NCBI GenBank assembly: GCA_031216445.1
Contig: CM062214.1
Location: forward strand, 9,097,001-9,161,000
Length of the DNA: 64,000 bases
Direction of reading: 5' to 3'
DNA from: Lateolabrax maculatus
Taxonomy: Eukaryota > Chordata > Actinopteri > Acropomatiformes > Lateolabracidae
The notes under the pieces were generated by a model. It saw only the letters and a list, made by a program, of their open reading frames with translations, did not search any database and was not told the DNA's origin. The position numbers and the translations under genes are program-made. Below are positions 33,113 to 48,508 of this stretch, piece by piece; positions within the stretch are counted from its first letter, which is position 1, and each line of letters begins with the position of its first letter.

Positions 33113-36100
33113 AACATGTGTATATAAAATTTACAGTTTACATATGCGTGTGTGTGTGTGGGAACAGGACATAAATTGAACCCCAGTCTGTTATATAAGT
33201 TCCCTATTCAGAATAGAACACATGTAAGCAGCTTATCAAAAGCATTACGTGAATATAAGACACTTCTCTATGGAGACAACCCACTAACTCAGCTGTGATG
33301 CCCCCCAGCCCCCAGCAGACTCTCGTCCATGTGACCAGACTCACCATAAGCCTATTGTTTCCTGAAGTGGAGGGGGATGTGTTACTATGTGACAACCCAA
33401 ACACACACTCAAAAAAGAAAATGCCACAGACTCAATCAGAACATAAGTGACATCATGCAAGACAGATTTAAAGGTTGAATGAGTGGGTGTCTGAGATGTA
33501 CGTGTGGGGGAAACATGCTTCAATGACGATGTATGATGGGAAGAGTCTACTGGTCCATTTACTGGCCTGACCCAAAACTTCCTCTTCCTGTCTCTCAACT
33601 TCCTGTTTTTCACTTTTAATAATCTGGAGGTCTCAACTCTTAGCACACCAAGACTCAAGAAATCCCATGCACATATCAACACACACAGTGGACCCAGCAG
33701 GGCCCATGACACAATGCACAGTCCATAAAATGGGCTGAATACTAAAAATGAAACAAAACAAAATTACTGATCCTGTTACAAAAAATGAGGAACTGAGAAA
33801 AATGTGTTGATTTCCCTCATTGATGTCTGGGTTTTTTTTTACCAGCTTACTGTCACTTAACTGTAAAAACAAACTGCACAGGTGGAAGGAAACATAAAGG
33901 TATTTCTGTCAAGTCACATCAGATTTCTACTGAACAGAACCTGCCAACTAAGAAACAATCTGTCTCCTGTGTGTCTTTGGGCGACAGTTTTCTCTGCTTA
34001 GCATCATGAATTAAACACGCATCGACACAGATGTCAAACTGCAGCAAGTCAAGGGAAAACAAAAATCTCATTTAGCAGTTACATTCACAGCAATCCAATC
34101 AGTTCCCCAAAAGAAAGATTTTGCTCCTTCTAAATCGACCCTGGTATTACATAAGAAAATGGCGGCAGCCCCACCACCATTCTAATACCACTATAAATTG
34201 ATGGTTTGTGTTTTATTTATATAAAGCTGTAAGGATAGGGGCTGATCAAAAGCACAGAGGTGACTTCTCCTTGATGGATAAAGACAGATAATGCGCTGTG
34301 ACATTTATCAAATCTTCAGACTGTGTATGTGTGTACACATATGCAGTATCTCACTATCGAAACGTGGTGTAAACAAACCTGTTATCGCACAAGTCAATCT
34401 CTCAGCCGTAGATAGCAGCTCTGTCCCTGTTTACATTTACCTGCTCTGTAGCAACAAGAAGACTCTGACAGACTGCAGTGTTGAACACCAAATAAGTTAT
34501 GACCTGACTCTGACTTTCAGTCAACACACAAAATGAAAGTCTGTCCACTGTCACTGCTCGCGTTCTGTCTACTCTGCAACTCACGCTTCTAGCTTCTGCT
34601 TTTTAATTCACATCATAAAATGTGGAGTTGGGCCATTTAACGTGTTATAGATTATGGATGCCCTTTCATAGAACCACATTCCAGCCAGAGGAGACATAAA
34701 AGATTACTTTGCGTGAGTTCCCCTGCACCAAGTGCATAGAGTCAAAAAAAGAGTCCCACATACACCATCCTGCAGCCATAAATACCCAATATAGCACCAA
34801 ATGTGTATTATTCCACAGCTGGAAATAGTCCATTAAATCAAGCACTATTTACCCCTGTTTGAGTAACATTTGCTAAAAACTACAGTGCTCAGCTGGTTTA
34901 ATAAATTATTTAGCATTAAAAAACAGAAACTATATACTTGTTAAATGTTTTTCAAGATTTAGGTGTGGACAATACTTCATGGGATTTGTAGACAGTAAAA
35001 AAAAACGGCACGCTATGTGCAGACAATGTCCTCAATCTAAATCACATAAAAGTCCCAGCAGTTTAAAGTAGTAGTACTACTTACTTTACTACTTTCATCT
35101 CATTTCCTGTACACAGCAAAAAAAACCTTTACCTTTAATGTAGACATGGTTCAATTCCCTTGTCACCGAGTCATGAGTATCATGAGAAACTATCTACGCG
35201 GTTTCCCCAAAGCAGATAAACTGCATGTCTAAGATGTTTTTAAGGGGATTGCACCCACACTGATAGATACCCTTGTCTAGCAGCACTTGTGTGTGTGGGT
35301 TTTTGTGTTAAACCTACACTTCCTCACCAACACCTTGAATCTCTTTACTGAAACCAAAACAAACTGTATTTTCTTGATGTTGTCAAGTTGCCTGGCTGTT
35401 TAACAAAAGAAAACATCTCTACAATACCTGAGAGCACGTCTCTCCAGTATGGCTGGGTTTTCCCCGTCCTGTCAATGACACGATGTCTATCCATATCGGA
35501 ATCTCTCTTCAACTCAGATATATCGGCATTTATAAGGAAATTGAAGTACTTTCTTCAGAACACAAGTTTCCCTGTCTTAATCCCCGGTTACTTCATGTCT
35601 GTATTTACCCATCAAACCCTCTGAGTATACCTGCCCCGTCACTGTACAAACCGGTTCCCTGGAAACCAGAGTCACCAGGTGTGGGAGAGAATGGGAGGAA
35701 GGAGGGTAAAGTCGTCCTTCAAGATCTTGATTCACGGTCACTTAAATTCCACAATAATGTTTTGAGGGTTAGCCAGCAACTCAAGGGCAAATTCACCACA
35801 GGGTGTGAGAGAGAAAGAGAGTGAGAAAAGGAGAGAAACCAAAAGAGAGGGTGTATACTCTGTACATCACTGGTGAGTAAAGGTGGAGGAAGGAGGGAGA
35901 GGAATGCATGGATGGAGAAGTGAAAGAGATGAAAATTAACCAGCCGTAACAGTTCATATTTAGCCATCTGCAGTCCTGCCAAATAATCTAACAACCCATT
36001 ATTAAACACATTTTAACTGTATTTTCTCACATGCTAACTGTATTACACAAATCTGACTGCACAAACCCCCCAAAGCCCAATTTTAACCTAATCTCAGCCC

Positions 36101-39100
36101 TGATATACTGCAGCAGAAATGAATGTTGCACAAAGAGATTCTGAAATTAAAAAACCTAAATCACAGAGGGGAATCTGTGATTATCATCCTATAATGATGA
36201 GAAATAGCTTCTATTAAATATATGAAAAAAGACAATTTCTGACCATAAGAAGAATGCAAAGTAACCCCAGCTTCATTTGCATGGCTGCCCTAGATTGAGA
36301 TAACTACCATTCAAATGTAACTCATAAATAATGGAAAGGGGAGCGTGTATTAATATTCCAAGTCACACCCCTTTAATCATACTGAGGTTCATGCTGGTGA
36401 TAATGTGAATGTCTCTGCGTGTGTGTGAGCACATGTCTGAGGTTTTCACGCTTGAAACAGAAGAGATTGGCTATTGAATGAAACCAGATGCGTCCGTCTC
36501 CCTCCTCTCCTGTCCCTCCATAATGGACAATTACCAAAGACTTATGGTTTTCTGCCACAAACATAATAGAGTGAAAATTAAAAGACCTTGTAAAGCCTTT
36601 ATGTGGTCAAGGCAACCAGATGAGACCCCTGTCTCCAGCTCATGGAGAAAACATGGACATATGATGTAGTTAACTGTCTAACAATTCAGTTCTGTGATGA
36701 ATTATTGTACAGAGAATAGGCCAATCATCAATGTCTTTATAGCATATTTATGGTGAGTTATTGCAGTGGTGCAGTTCAATATTCACTCTCCTTTTAGTTT
36801 TGTTTTTCCACTAACTCTGGAGCTCTTTAGCTGCTAAATCCTCCACTATGTTCACCAGATAGACTAAGTTAGAGACTATCTGCTGTTTGGTGCTGAGCAG
36901 GTAGCGTAAAGTGGAGAGCTTTTTTGCTAAAAATCAGTTGCCGTGGGAACGGGTTTGATGAGAGCTGTGAGAGTGAATCAGTTCTTAGTCAATTTTTCTT
37001 GAGTAAATTACATTTTCCTTAGCAAATGCAACTACTATTCCTCCAGAAAGCCTTCATTTTCAGCTACAAAATTGTCTGTATGCTTCTTCCTCATATTCCA
37101 CTAAGTTAAGCATGTGCCTCATAAAATTCGTACATCATGTGCCGACACTGTCCGTCTACTTCTGGTTCCCAGCATGCTCCCAACACGGCCCCAGCATGTG
37201 AAGATAAGCTTTTAGCATGATATGAACATGCTCTCTGGCCCATGTCTAATAAGGGCAGGCCAAGTGGGAGACTGGGCGTTCTGCGATCCTGAACCTGAAC
37301 AGCTGCCCTCCTGTTAAACACTTCCTGTCCATACTTCAGAGAACGCATAAAGAAAGAGAGCGAGGGAAAGAAAGACAGATGTTTGCTTGGTTACTTGGTG
37401 CTGCAGTGATAATCATCATCCTGATAAAGGATGATCGTAACTGATTATTTAAACGCGCTCCCGATATAAGATGGCAGACACATTTAGCTCCATAACTGAT
37501 CCAAGCAGGTATGAATCCTTGAGTGAAAAAAAATAGAGTTAGCAGTAGAGGGAAAGAGAGTGGTGGGAGTCCCATAATTGAGATCCAAACAGCAGTGTAG
37601 AGATACTGGACTGTGTGATCACTAAGCACTGAGAAAGGGATCGATTGTTGGAATTAGAGTGTGCGATAACATTGACAGGCAAACAGTCATTCTCTCTTCC
37701 TCTATCTCTCTTACTTCCTCCCTTTCACTATACCTCTTTTCTTTTTTCTACCAGCCTGTTGTCTCCTTCTTTATCACCTTCCTTCTCCTTCGACTCCCCC
37801 CCATCTCCTCCTCCGATCCCCTGTGACCTGCCTGTCTACCTCGGGAAACAGATCACAGCTGCTGGGCAGGAGCTCCCAAATGTGTCAATCAATACCCTGT
37901 CCACCCAATCACCACGTATGACTGGGCCCCAGCAGACCAGCCTGTTCATAAATGAACAACAACATTGCTTATTCACAGCATGCTCTTTTATGATAAGACT
38001 GAACCAAATGGATTTAAAATGTCTCATAGATTAAGTGCAGATATGTAAAAGTGACCTATATCCAGCATAAAAGACCATTGCTCTGTTTGTGTGTAAAGGA
38101 CAAAAAAATCAAAAATACAACCAGAATTTGTCTATAAAAAGCAGTAAACCACAGTAAACTCAAGCACACCAGCTGCACTCTAATATTTGTATTAATTCAG
38201 TGAAGTTAAACCCTGCAGTCACAATTCCCCAAGGGTATGTTTCCATTCAATGTCCACGCAACCCATTTTTGAGCAAAACATTTACACAAATAGCCCTTTA
38301 AATTTCCGTCAGTTCTGCAAAAGTAAATCACTTGCTGAACTTAAAATAAAGCTCCATCTCCAAAAATAACCCCATGAGAAATTCTCATAAATGGATGTTA
38401 ATGAGTAAATGGTTATTACTCATGTGAGGCGGGCTACAAGTCATGCTCTCCGACGATGAAAACAAAGAAACGCATTTGGTAATATTCTGATGCAGTAAGA
38501 GGCATTGAATCACAACAGAAGCCTTGTACACAGGAGGAGCGACAGCACATGACATTTGTGAAAGGTTGTGGTGGACAGATATTTTGCAGATGACATTTCC
38601 GAAGCCGATTTCAAAGTGTTATGAATTGTTTGCAGGGATGAATAAGCCAAGCCAAGAGTATTTTACCCTGTTTACGCTGAAAATACAATAAAAACTTGGA
38701 CTGACACTGTGATGTTACAGAAATTAGCTCAGCGACAGTTGCTGGGCATGGTAGATCTGTCAAGCTTTGGATTTCTGCACATGTTGAAGTGGTGTACATT
38801 GGGCTGTAACCAGGACAATACTCTAGATATCAAGAGTTTGGATGGTGGTGTCTTTTTATGCCAGTGAGAAATTAGAAGCCTGCCTCTGTTCGAAATCAAC
38901 GACCCATTGTTACAAAAATGACTATTAATTCTGAGTGGTAAATCTGCCACTCTTAACTTTGTAAACCGCAGATAAAATACTCAGATGAATTCTTCATTCC
39001 TTTCTGTATCTCCTTTTATTGATTCCAGTGCACCGAGGAAACAGTAAGCAACCAAGATTCATTAATGCTAAACAGATCTGACATGCATTATGGATGAAGT

Positions 39101-41551
39101 AAACAGATGCTGAATATAATGCCAATCAAACAGCGTGGGTAAAAACTTGTGGCTCAAACAGGATCATTGTGCTCTGTATGAATGAGCCTCTCTGACTGGA
39201 GGCACTGGAGCCCATATTCTTAGTGCAGGGCTGGAATGCACAGAAAACCCTGCAATCCTGTAAAGCAAGCCTGCAGGCCAGCCTGAAGCCAAGGCCGGGG
39301 CACTAATGAGGCAGAAAGAGAGAGACACACAACATTTAACATCACACGAACTTCCTCTTTAACTGATCATGCTTGAGCTGAAATGATGTACTCTCTTCCT
39401 CATTTCTTCCACCATGTTTGTCAAAACTCTTGTCTTAAACAAGATCTGCACCATATTTAAACCCACAGTGCATATAAACCACCCCCCTGCTTTCCTTTCC
39501 GTCTGCATTCACACGCACACACATGCACACAAACAGAGCACTTATTCTGACACGTCCTGGTGGAATAAAGTGTCAAACAGTATCAGCATTTCTGTGTCTT
39601 TGTCATGGGAATCTCAGCAGAAAGACAAACCACTGTACAAGGAGAGGACAAAATGACTAGACGATCGGCCGCCACAGACCGAACCAGTGATGCCCATGCA
39701 GGGAAGTGACACAGCATTTTTTACCTCAGCATTTAGAGAAAGAGAAGAGGAAGAAATAAACAAAATAATCCAAGAAGTAAAGGGGGGAGAAAGAAAGCAG
39801 GGAAGGTGAGGAGGATGAGCCCTGCGATGACAAAGCTGCAGCTGCTGACAGAGCGTAGCACAGAATCACATACAGGGCACTTATATCCACACCTATTATG
39901 CATACAGACAGAGACCTGCTTGAAAAAAGCAAGAATAAGCCATAATGTGAGGAAGCATACTTTTACTGTAACTTCTCTTTCTAATCCTATTTTTGGTCAA
40001 CTCCCGTGCCTGGCCCCTGCTGCCTATATTCCAGCTTCAACTTCCCCTATGAGCAGCGCCACTGCAAGCTACAACATAACCTCTGTGTTTCAGTTATCCA
40101 TTGCATTTCCACTTCATTCGGCATCATAAGTTAGAAAAATGACAGGAGAGGGGGCTTAGATGAAGAGGACACGTTGTAAGTCATCAAACCTACAAAAATG
40201 CATGTGCCTTTGCCCACTAATCCACCAGAAGGTCCACCAGAGTCTGTTTATTTAAACATCTTAAGAGTCGATCCATGCTCGCTGGCTCACATATTGGCAC
40301 TTGATTCATTAAGGTCTGTAAGGCTGATTTTCTCAGATGAAAGCTATTGATGTGACAGCCAGACAAGTCTTGCGAGCAATCGTGACATTGCAACACCGAA
40401 CCCCGGCACCCCACGACAACTTTTACAAGGACAACCGCGAGTCTCCCTTTAAAAGCATTACTGATTTGTATTTGAGCACCAGAAGCCTCTCAATTTGTAA
40501 ATCAGAAGCTCCTAACCTCTCTTGGTTTTTCTACCTGTGCTCTTGGATTGGTTGCAGGGACTTCCTTGATCCTGGAGGAACCCCCCTCAGTGGGATCACA
40601 CACAGGCCCAGCAAAGGAGTGAGGGCCACCTCCATCGCAGAACAAACAGCAGGATCAGATAACACCCCTGCCACCGCATGCCCGTATGGAAACCAAGGCT
40701 TAGAGGGTGGAGGGAGCACTACAGAAAATATATTGCTGCAGATAGAGTTAATGGTTTCAGCTGCAGAGATAGCTAGCCAAATGAGTTACAGTGAGTGCAC
40801 ACAGCAGGGAGATTGAGTGGGGACAGTGAGGCCAAAGAGGAAAAAAAACACAAGCCATATTTTCTCTTTTATTTGTCTGATAATAAAAAAGTAATCTATT
40901 GCAAGAATGTGCGATTTATATGTAATATTTGCATTGCCGTTTTCCTGTGTTGATGTTAGTATTCAGGATAGATTGCAGCCACTACAAGCAGTTAAGATTA
41001 CGTCCGTCATCAAGAGATTGTATTACAGCTATTACAGCTGTAATGACAAGGTGACTTAAAATCATAGTTTGCTTTGCAGTAGGTTGAGGAACAGCAAACC
41101 ACAGTACACACACGCACATGCACACGCACACAGGCACAGACTTGCATAGTTTCCCACAGCTCACTGTGGACAGCTGAGGCCGATTACGCCAATCATTGCA
41201 AATAGAGTTAACTGATATCAGCAGCAGTAGACTCTACGTGCACAAGCATGTGTGTGTTCGTGTATGTGTGAGATCTGTAGTGCATATCCTGAGACAGCTT
41301 GCAGCTGAGAGCCTCAGTAAACAACGCCTTACAGAAAATTAATAGTCCCCTCCAGCCAACACAGATCCCACTGCTTAGTGTACCCACAGCTCCCTCACAC
41401 ACACATAGTTCACACACACACACACACACACTACCGCTGCCACAGCACAGCTACAGCAACCGCCAGAGGAACATCCTGTGGTGAGATCCAGGGTTTGTCT
41501 TTTGTGATGTGCGCTCCCCCCTTTGTTAACCATCAGCCTCAGCGTGCGACA

Positions 41552-41584
<33 letters not shown>

Positions 41585-44500
41585 AGAATAGCAAACAGCG
41601 TTTTAGTGTCTCTGTGGTCACAAACCACCCACATTTTGTGTATCAGCTCTGTTAACCCAACGCCCCATGGCTGCATTGTGCACTCGATGGATACAGCGTT
41701 CCGGTGTCTGAAAAGAGAGAAGCACTAACCTGAGCGGAGGCTGTGTCCTGCGAGAGCAGCGAGGTGGAGTCCAGTGAAGAAATTAAAATCCACTGCTGGA
41801 CTGAATTGAAAAAGACCTCTCCCTCCTCTCCCTCCGCGCTCTGTCGCTTACACCGGCAGGTTCAGGCTTGTGTTAAACTGCTGCCTCGCTGTATTGGTTG
41901 CATCCTCCCTCCCTTCCTTCCCCCTCTCTCTCTCTCTCTCTCTCTTGCGCACACACACACACACACACACACACCCACACTTGCACACTCAGTGACAGAC
42001 TGACTCGCCCTTTCACTCAACCTCCCGTCTTGCCTTCTCTGATGCTTCTCTCTTCTTTTACCGGTTCCCCTTTCCTCTCTATGGCGAGTGAAGATAATCA
42101 CATTCCAGCGGAGATGGGGCATATGGCGGGGGAAGCGACACTCAGCCCCAGAGTAAAGCCCCCTCTGTGTGCGAGTGTGTGTCGCATGGACAATCAGCCC
42201 TATTGTGTGGGGTGAGGGGAGGGCCGGTGAGAGGGGAAGAAGCCAATGGCCGGACTCATCTGCTGTCCCTGCTGCTGGTGGCTACAGCAGATAGGTGCTG
42301 AGCGGGACACAAAACAACCCCCTCCAGGAAGAGAGGGGTGGGGGGTGACACAAGGAAGGCTTGTGGTGAAAGAGATGATGGAGCATTGATCGGTTTGTTA
42401 TAAAGTAAAGGTTTATAGAATCTCAGTTATCATTTGTCATCTCCAGTGCCACTCGGCGTCTCGTGCTTTGAACTCCTTTCTTCCAGGGTTCACACTGAGT
42501 AGCACAATGTAGGTTGGAGGTAGTGGGAGAAGTGGAAATAAAGGCCGCCCACTCTTTTGCCATGACAACCAAATCAGTGGTTACACACTCCCAAGAGGAA
42601 GCACGTGGAGAAATATCATCAAAAACAACAAAACAATATTGTATATTCTTTAAAGAATACAGTGCTGTCTATAGAGGTCTTTTGGGGCCAAGTTATTTCC
42701 CAGGTCAATCAAGTCTTATCAAAACAAGGATCAAGTCAAGTCTCAAGTTCCAAGTTAAGTAACTTCTACAGTAATTAAGTAAGTCTTCATAGGCCAATCG
42801 CAAGTCAGTTACAAATCTTTCAGGTTTTTGAAAACTGACCATTCGAATGAACATGTGTTAATAACTGTATTTATACAAAGCTGAAACAATTACATTAAAT
42901 CCACAGGCCTAATAATTAAATATTTAAGATATGTGGCTATGCAAGGCCAGCCTGACGGTGTCTTTTTTACGAGCACGGCTCTATAGATGTGAGTGTCGGC
43001 GTATCAGTCTGTCAACCACTTCGGTCCAGACTAAAATATTTTGACAACTATGGGACGGATTGTTATGAAATTTTGTACAGCTGTCATATTTGGTGATCCT
43101 CTGACTTTTCCTTTAGCACCACCATGAGGTTGACCGTTTTGGTTTCGAGTCAAATGTCTTCACAACTGTTGAATGGATTGCCATGAAATTGCATGCAGAC
43201 ATTCATGCTCCCCTCAGGATGAACTGCTCCTATGGTTTTTTGTTGTTGTTGTGGTAATTAGCTAATGTAAACACGCCAACACGCTAAGCTAAGATGGTGC
43301 ACATGGTAAACAATATCATACCTGCTAAAGATCATTGTCAATAAGTGTGCGTGCTGCCATACTAACGTCAGCATTCAGGTCAAAGCACTGCTGTGGCTGA
43401 GTACGACCTCACACGGCTGTAGAGACTTAGTCTTGTATTACTGCCGAAGACTTCACATGGTCAAAAGCGCTTACAAATCTTAAGTCAGGTCTACATTGAG
43501 TCCAGTCCGGTTCAAGCCTCAAGCCTTAGGTCTGAGTCAAGTTCAAACCCCAGATTTACAGCTCATGTGTAAGCCTCTAAAATGTCTCAATTTCTGAAAC
43601 TAACGTTTTTTTTTTTTTTTAGTTAGATGACAATGCATGTCTTGTCATGTTGAGTTTGCGAGCCCAAGTAGTCGGATAATGTCACCAATTCATTGAAAAC
43701 CACTTAAGCAGTGGTGACAGTAAGTCAAAAGTAAGTACATTTACTTGAGTAGGCTACTGTAGTGTACTTGCTTTACCGAGTAATATAATTAACAAATGAA
43801 TAATGATGTGCTATTATAGATTATGCTACCTGCTAGTACATTTGTTAAAATCAGCCCCACCTTTACCAGCTGCAACATTAAAGTGATGCACACAATAATC
43901 CCTCAATAATAAGAATCCAAGTATATAGTAAATATTATTCTGAAATGAGTCATAATGAGTACTTTAACTTTTGGTACTTTAAATATATTTTGATGTTAAT
44001 ACTTTTGTACTTTTAAACGCCGGACTTTTACTTGTAACAGAGTGTTTCTACACTGTGGTATTACTACTGTTTCCTTTGTAAAAGATCTGAGCACTTCTTC
44101 TTCCTCCACACTTAAGCCTTCCGCTTATGATTATGAAAGATAAAAAGAATAAGATAATACAAATCTTTCACATAAATACCTTTTTGTGACCGTGGGAGAG
44201 TCTCTTCATAAATAGATGCAGTAGTATTGCTATTGGCACCTTCGTTCATTGTCACTCACAGCTGTGCTCATCAGTAGAATACAGCGGACTACTGAGCAGA
44301 CAGATCTCGGCAACGGTTGGCTGGAGTGTCAAATGTGTTGACATGGTGAGAGAGAGAGAGAGAGCCCTCACTTGTTCTCATATTGTCAAACCTGTGTGTG
44401 AAACGGACCTGCAGGCACCGTTAAGTGTTACAGTAGCACACAGACAGAAGTGTTGCTTTCACACGTTGCATCAATGAAACATGCTTTTGGTTGAATAAGA

Positions 44501-47500
44501 TGCACACACAGTCACACCTTGGGCACTAAGCTGAAAAACAACTGTCTATGTTTAAAGGAGCGTCACTCTGTCCATCTCTGTTCTAATTCAGGCTGGCAGC
44601 CATCACCTCCTTTCTATTCTGCTCTCTGTCATTGAATCATTTCGCTTCCCAATTTCTAATGTTTTAGAGCAGCTGGAAATTCAGCATGGGGCTGGTGATT
44701 TTCTGTATAATGATTCAACTCCCCCTTCATTGTTAACCCTTTGCAACCAGTGCTGGACATGGATGCTCATTAAATAAAATCCCTTCAGCAGTCACATAAA
44801 ACGACATGCTCACGGCCTACAGACTGTATTTACACACATATGTTCTCACACACATACACACACACACACACCTTGATACACACCGTGAGTCTGTGCAGGC
44901 CATTACACAACACAGTAATTAGTGACCGGAAGGCCGAGAGAGCAGTAACTACATCCAGACGTCAACATCAGCAGCAGTATGTGTGCTGCCTGCATGTCTC
45001 TGTGGACCGTAAGCATGTGTGTAAACCACAAGCAGGAAATCAGGAAACTACAGAAATAACTGTACAGTCCAGGTTCTTCCTGGCTATATACTGCCTACTG
45101 CTGCTCTGAGGTCACACAGCATGTGGCGAGGCATACACACACAGACACACACCTACACACAAAAAAATCACACATGCAGGCTCTAGAGGCTGGCGGGTCC
45201 ATGCTGCGAGCTGGTTTTTAGGACCCATAAAAGCAACAGTTAAAAATCTGACATTAAAAAGCAGGAGAGGAAAGAAATCATTAGTATTTGTAGACAAGGT
45301 GCAACTATCAGCTTGATTCCATGGTGAGCACAGACATGACATGCAGCAAGTTTGAGCATTACTGATATTGCTTTTTACAAGCAGAGATTATTGCCAATTA
45401 CTACATCCAAGTTAATGCATTTCAAAATAAATGAACATGATTTAATTAGTTTTCTCCGCTGTGGCGAACATAAACTTAAAACTGGAGGAAATCCATTAAT
45501 CCAACATGAATTGGTTGTTTCCATCTAAGACTAGACACAGAGATTCGGGACCTAATTAAGCACCGCAGTTACTGTCCTAACCAAATGTGACAAAAGAGAT
45601 ATTAAAAGGAACCCTTTAACAAATTCACTGTTACATTAATCCTAATGCACTCTCCCTGTCGGCTTTCAGCCTAATTGGTGCTAATTCTGTTAAAAACTTG
45701 CAGGATTTGTATAACATTAGTGAGACTGTTGCACAGTAGGAGCAGAGAGTAAACGTGTCAGCACATGACCCGGTAACGTTCAGCCTCATTTGGGTGATTT
45801 AGGGGAGAAAGAATGTCACTATTATCTCACAAATATGCACAGAAATGTTAGAATTGATGTGAAAATTACAGAAACACATCTGTTTTTCTTTTTTGTTAGC
45901 AGTTTCCAGTGGAGAGCTGAGCACTATTTTACCAGGAAATGACTTCCAGAAGAATGTCAGGCATCTGGAGTGTGGTGGACATTTGAATATTATGTAAGCA
46001 AATCAAACCCCTTATGAACCAATGCATTCATTGATTATTATCAGCAAGATGGCCTATTGTTTCCATAACGACACAGAAGTATTGGTTTTTAGACAGTGAG
46101 TAATGGGCCTGTGTAAGTATTCTCCATGCAGTATGGGCATATACAGGCATTACCCACAAATCCATAGATTTTATTTACACTCACAGCACTCACGCACAGT
46201 GCGTGCACACAGAACACACACACGAGGCATACGAATGAAAGCAGAAACAGACACGAACTCACAAATACGCTTGGTGTGAGAAATGCAATCAAACGCTTAA
46301 TACACTCGATGTTTGGTGAAAGATAAGCCCTTCCTCACTGCTTTGCAACCACAGATCAATCTGCTGTCACACACTGTGAACGTCTGTACCCCTCCACACA
46401 CACACATGCACCAACTCTGCCTAATTTAAACTCTCTCTCTCTCTGTATCCAGTTAAAATTCAAAAGTAATGAAACACATCCTGTAAGACCACCAGAGTCA
46501 AACTCTCCTCTTCACACTGAAGCTCTCACATGCCCCGACGTGCATACATCCCCATATCTCTGACAGCGCCGACGTACTGGTGGCACTGAGGAGAGTTTTA
46601 TCTCTCACTTAGCAGTGGCTTGAACTCACAGCTATGCTTTAGATGGAAGTATAATTTAATTTATAAACTTGCACTATTATTTCTTATGTTTATCAAGTCA
46701 AACTAGGAATTAAGAGGGAATCAATCCTTTCAATTATTCAAGCAACTCTTAAAACCATTTCATTGTTGAGATTTCTGACCCTCACACTTTTTTGGCAATC
46801 GGCATAAAAGCTACTATCTTCAGACAAATTATTGCCTTTAATTAGAAATGTTTTGGGCAGTGGGCATTTCCTAGACATGGATTGAGCCTATTTTTATTGT
46901 GATCCTTAATGAATTTTGAAATCATTAATTTATGGAGATGGTAGTCAGTTCGCCCTTCAGCAAGTTAGCAGGAGCAGTCCAATAAATTGTGTGAAATGAG
47001 TCTCTCTCATTGAGGGCTCAAGCTTGAAGGATTACAGTGTAATAGCAGTAATTTAATTTAGGGGTTTGGTCTCTTTTCTACCTCCCTCTCTCACTCAAGT
47101 GTTTTCGTAATTTCCAGACAAGTTCATTTTTAATGGCTTCAACCCACTGCTTTAACACTGTGTTACTGATGACTATTACGATACCAAATACTTACTAATG
47201 GGGATGCAATAGTCAAAACAATATTGATTTAATTCAGTTTGTACTGTGTTGATATTGGCTTGAAGGATTTAATATAGTTATCTGTTTCTTTAAGTAGAGT
47301 CTGTGCATCAAATCTCCCATGGTGCCCGCAATCCAACTAATTAAAAATAGATTTTTGCTAAAGAGTAAACTGTAAAAAGGAATGAGACAAAAACACCCAA
47401 GAACAATCAAACACCTGTAAAATTAAAGCTGCATTTTTTTTTTGCCACTTGGGACTTTGACACATTATCACTGAATGAAGTTGATATGGCAAATGTGTCC

Positions 47501-48455
47501 GAGAAAAATTGCTTATTTACATATCCAGTGAAAACAGAGCAACATTAGCATGAGTTTGGAGTTGTGTTTCTAAGCACCTGACTTCCGGCTGTAGTTGGAC
47601 ACAGGGGTTGGTGGATGAGAGTCCTGAGAGTGAACCGTAACAGTACAGTTATTTGCTACGAAAACCAAAAATACAAGCTAAAGGAACCTAAAATGCTCCA
47701 TAGAGCTGAGGGCAACTGCAGGGTCTGATGAGGGGTTCATCACTATATGCTAGGGCAATATGACATCATCACCCCTCCATCGACCTTTCCTCCTGTTTCG
47801 TCTGCAGAATCGAGAGCTCTTTAGCATTCTTTGACATTCAACCCGTCAAAACCAACTTTTTCAATATTTCTTAGCTGTGTAAGTAGTGTTTGAATGAAAA
47901 GAAACACCTTCAATTCATGAGTTGAGTTTAAAGGATTCAAATTTGATTGATTCAGTTGGCTTTTAAATCTCGGTGCATTGCAAATATTTTTTTTTCATTT
48001 TTTGTAAGCCCACTTTCAAGCACATAACAACATAATATATGTGCATATATTTTCTTCTGTGCTTCCCCTCCTTATGCCTCACTACCTTCCTCCCACTCAC
48101 CACAGACCCACACACACTGCCCACCTCACACTTTTCTCTACCTTATTACCACTGCAGCTGGCATTTCACTCTGCCCCCGCAAACTCCCCTGTTTCTCTAT
48201 CACATTCACTTACCACTCTGCTACTACTTCGAGACCACCTCTCCTTCCACCATCCATCTCTTTCTTCTCTCTTTGGCCTGAGATGAGAGGAGAGGGGAGG
48301 AGAGCAGCATGGCTCCGGGCCATTACCCACCACATCTCTATAAGCATAGAACCATGCACACCCACCCACACACTCACATCATTAATTAAACCCACATCAC
48401 TTAAAATGCATGCACATGTGCACACACACAGGCAGACAGACAGAACCCCCCCCCC

Positions 48456-48508
<53 letters not shown>

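Larger units (their letters stand above)
31230..41729 (-). other. Long 5' intron of fgd4, central part
   Basis: It contains (CA)n tracts at 31810-31879 and 33073-33110, smaller ones near 41408-41430 and 41567-41584, a family 2 repeat at 32095-32405 and a family 3 repeat at 36770-36995. Long open frames such as 40337-40816 look random in composition. No gene is supported. Confidence 0.5.

Noticed and set aside
37645..38034. 129-codon plus-strand frame
   Set aside because: It is built on a CT-rich low-complexity stretch; no domain or splice sites.
40337..40816. 159-codon open frame on the plus strand
   Set aside because: The composition looks random and there is no domain. The minus-strand alternative at 40531-40719 with a weak donor (CAG|GTAGAA) is also unsupported.
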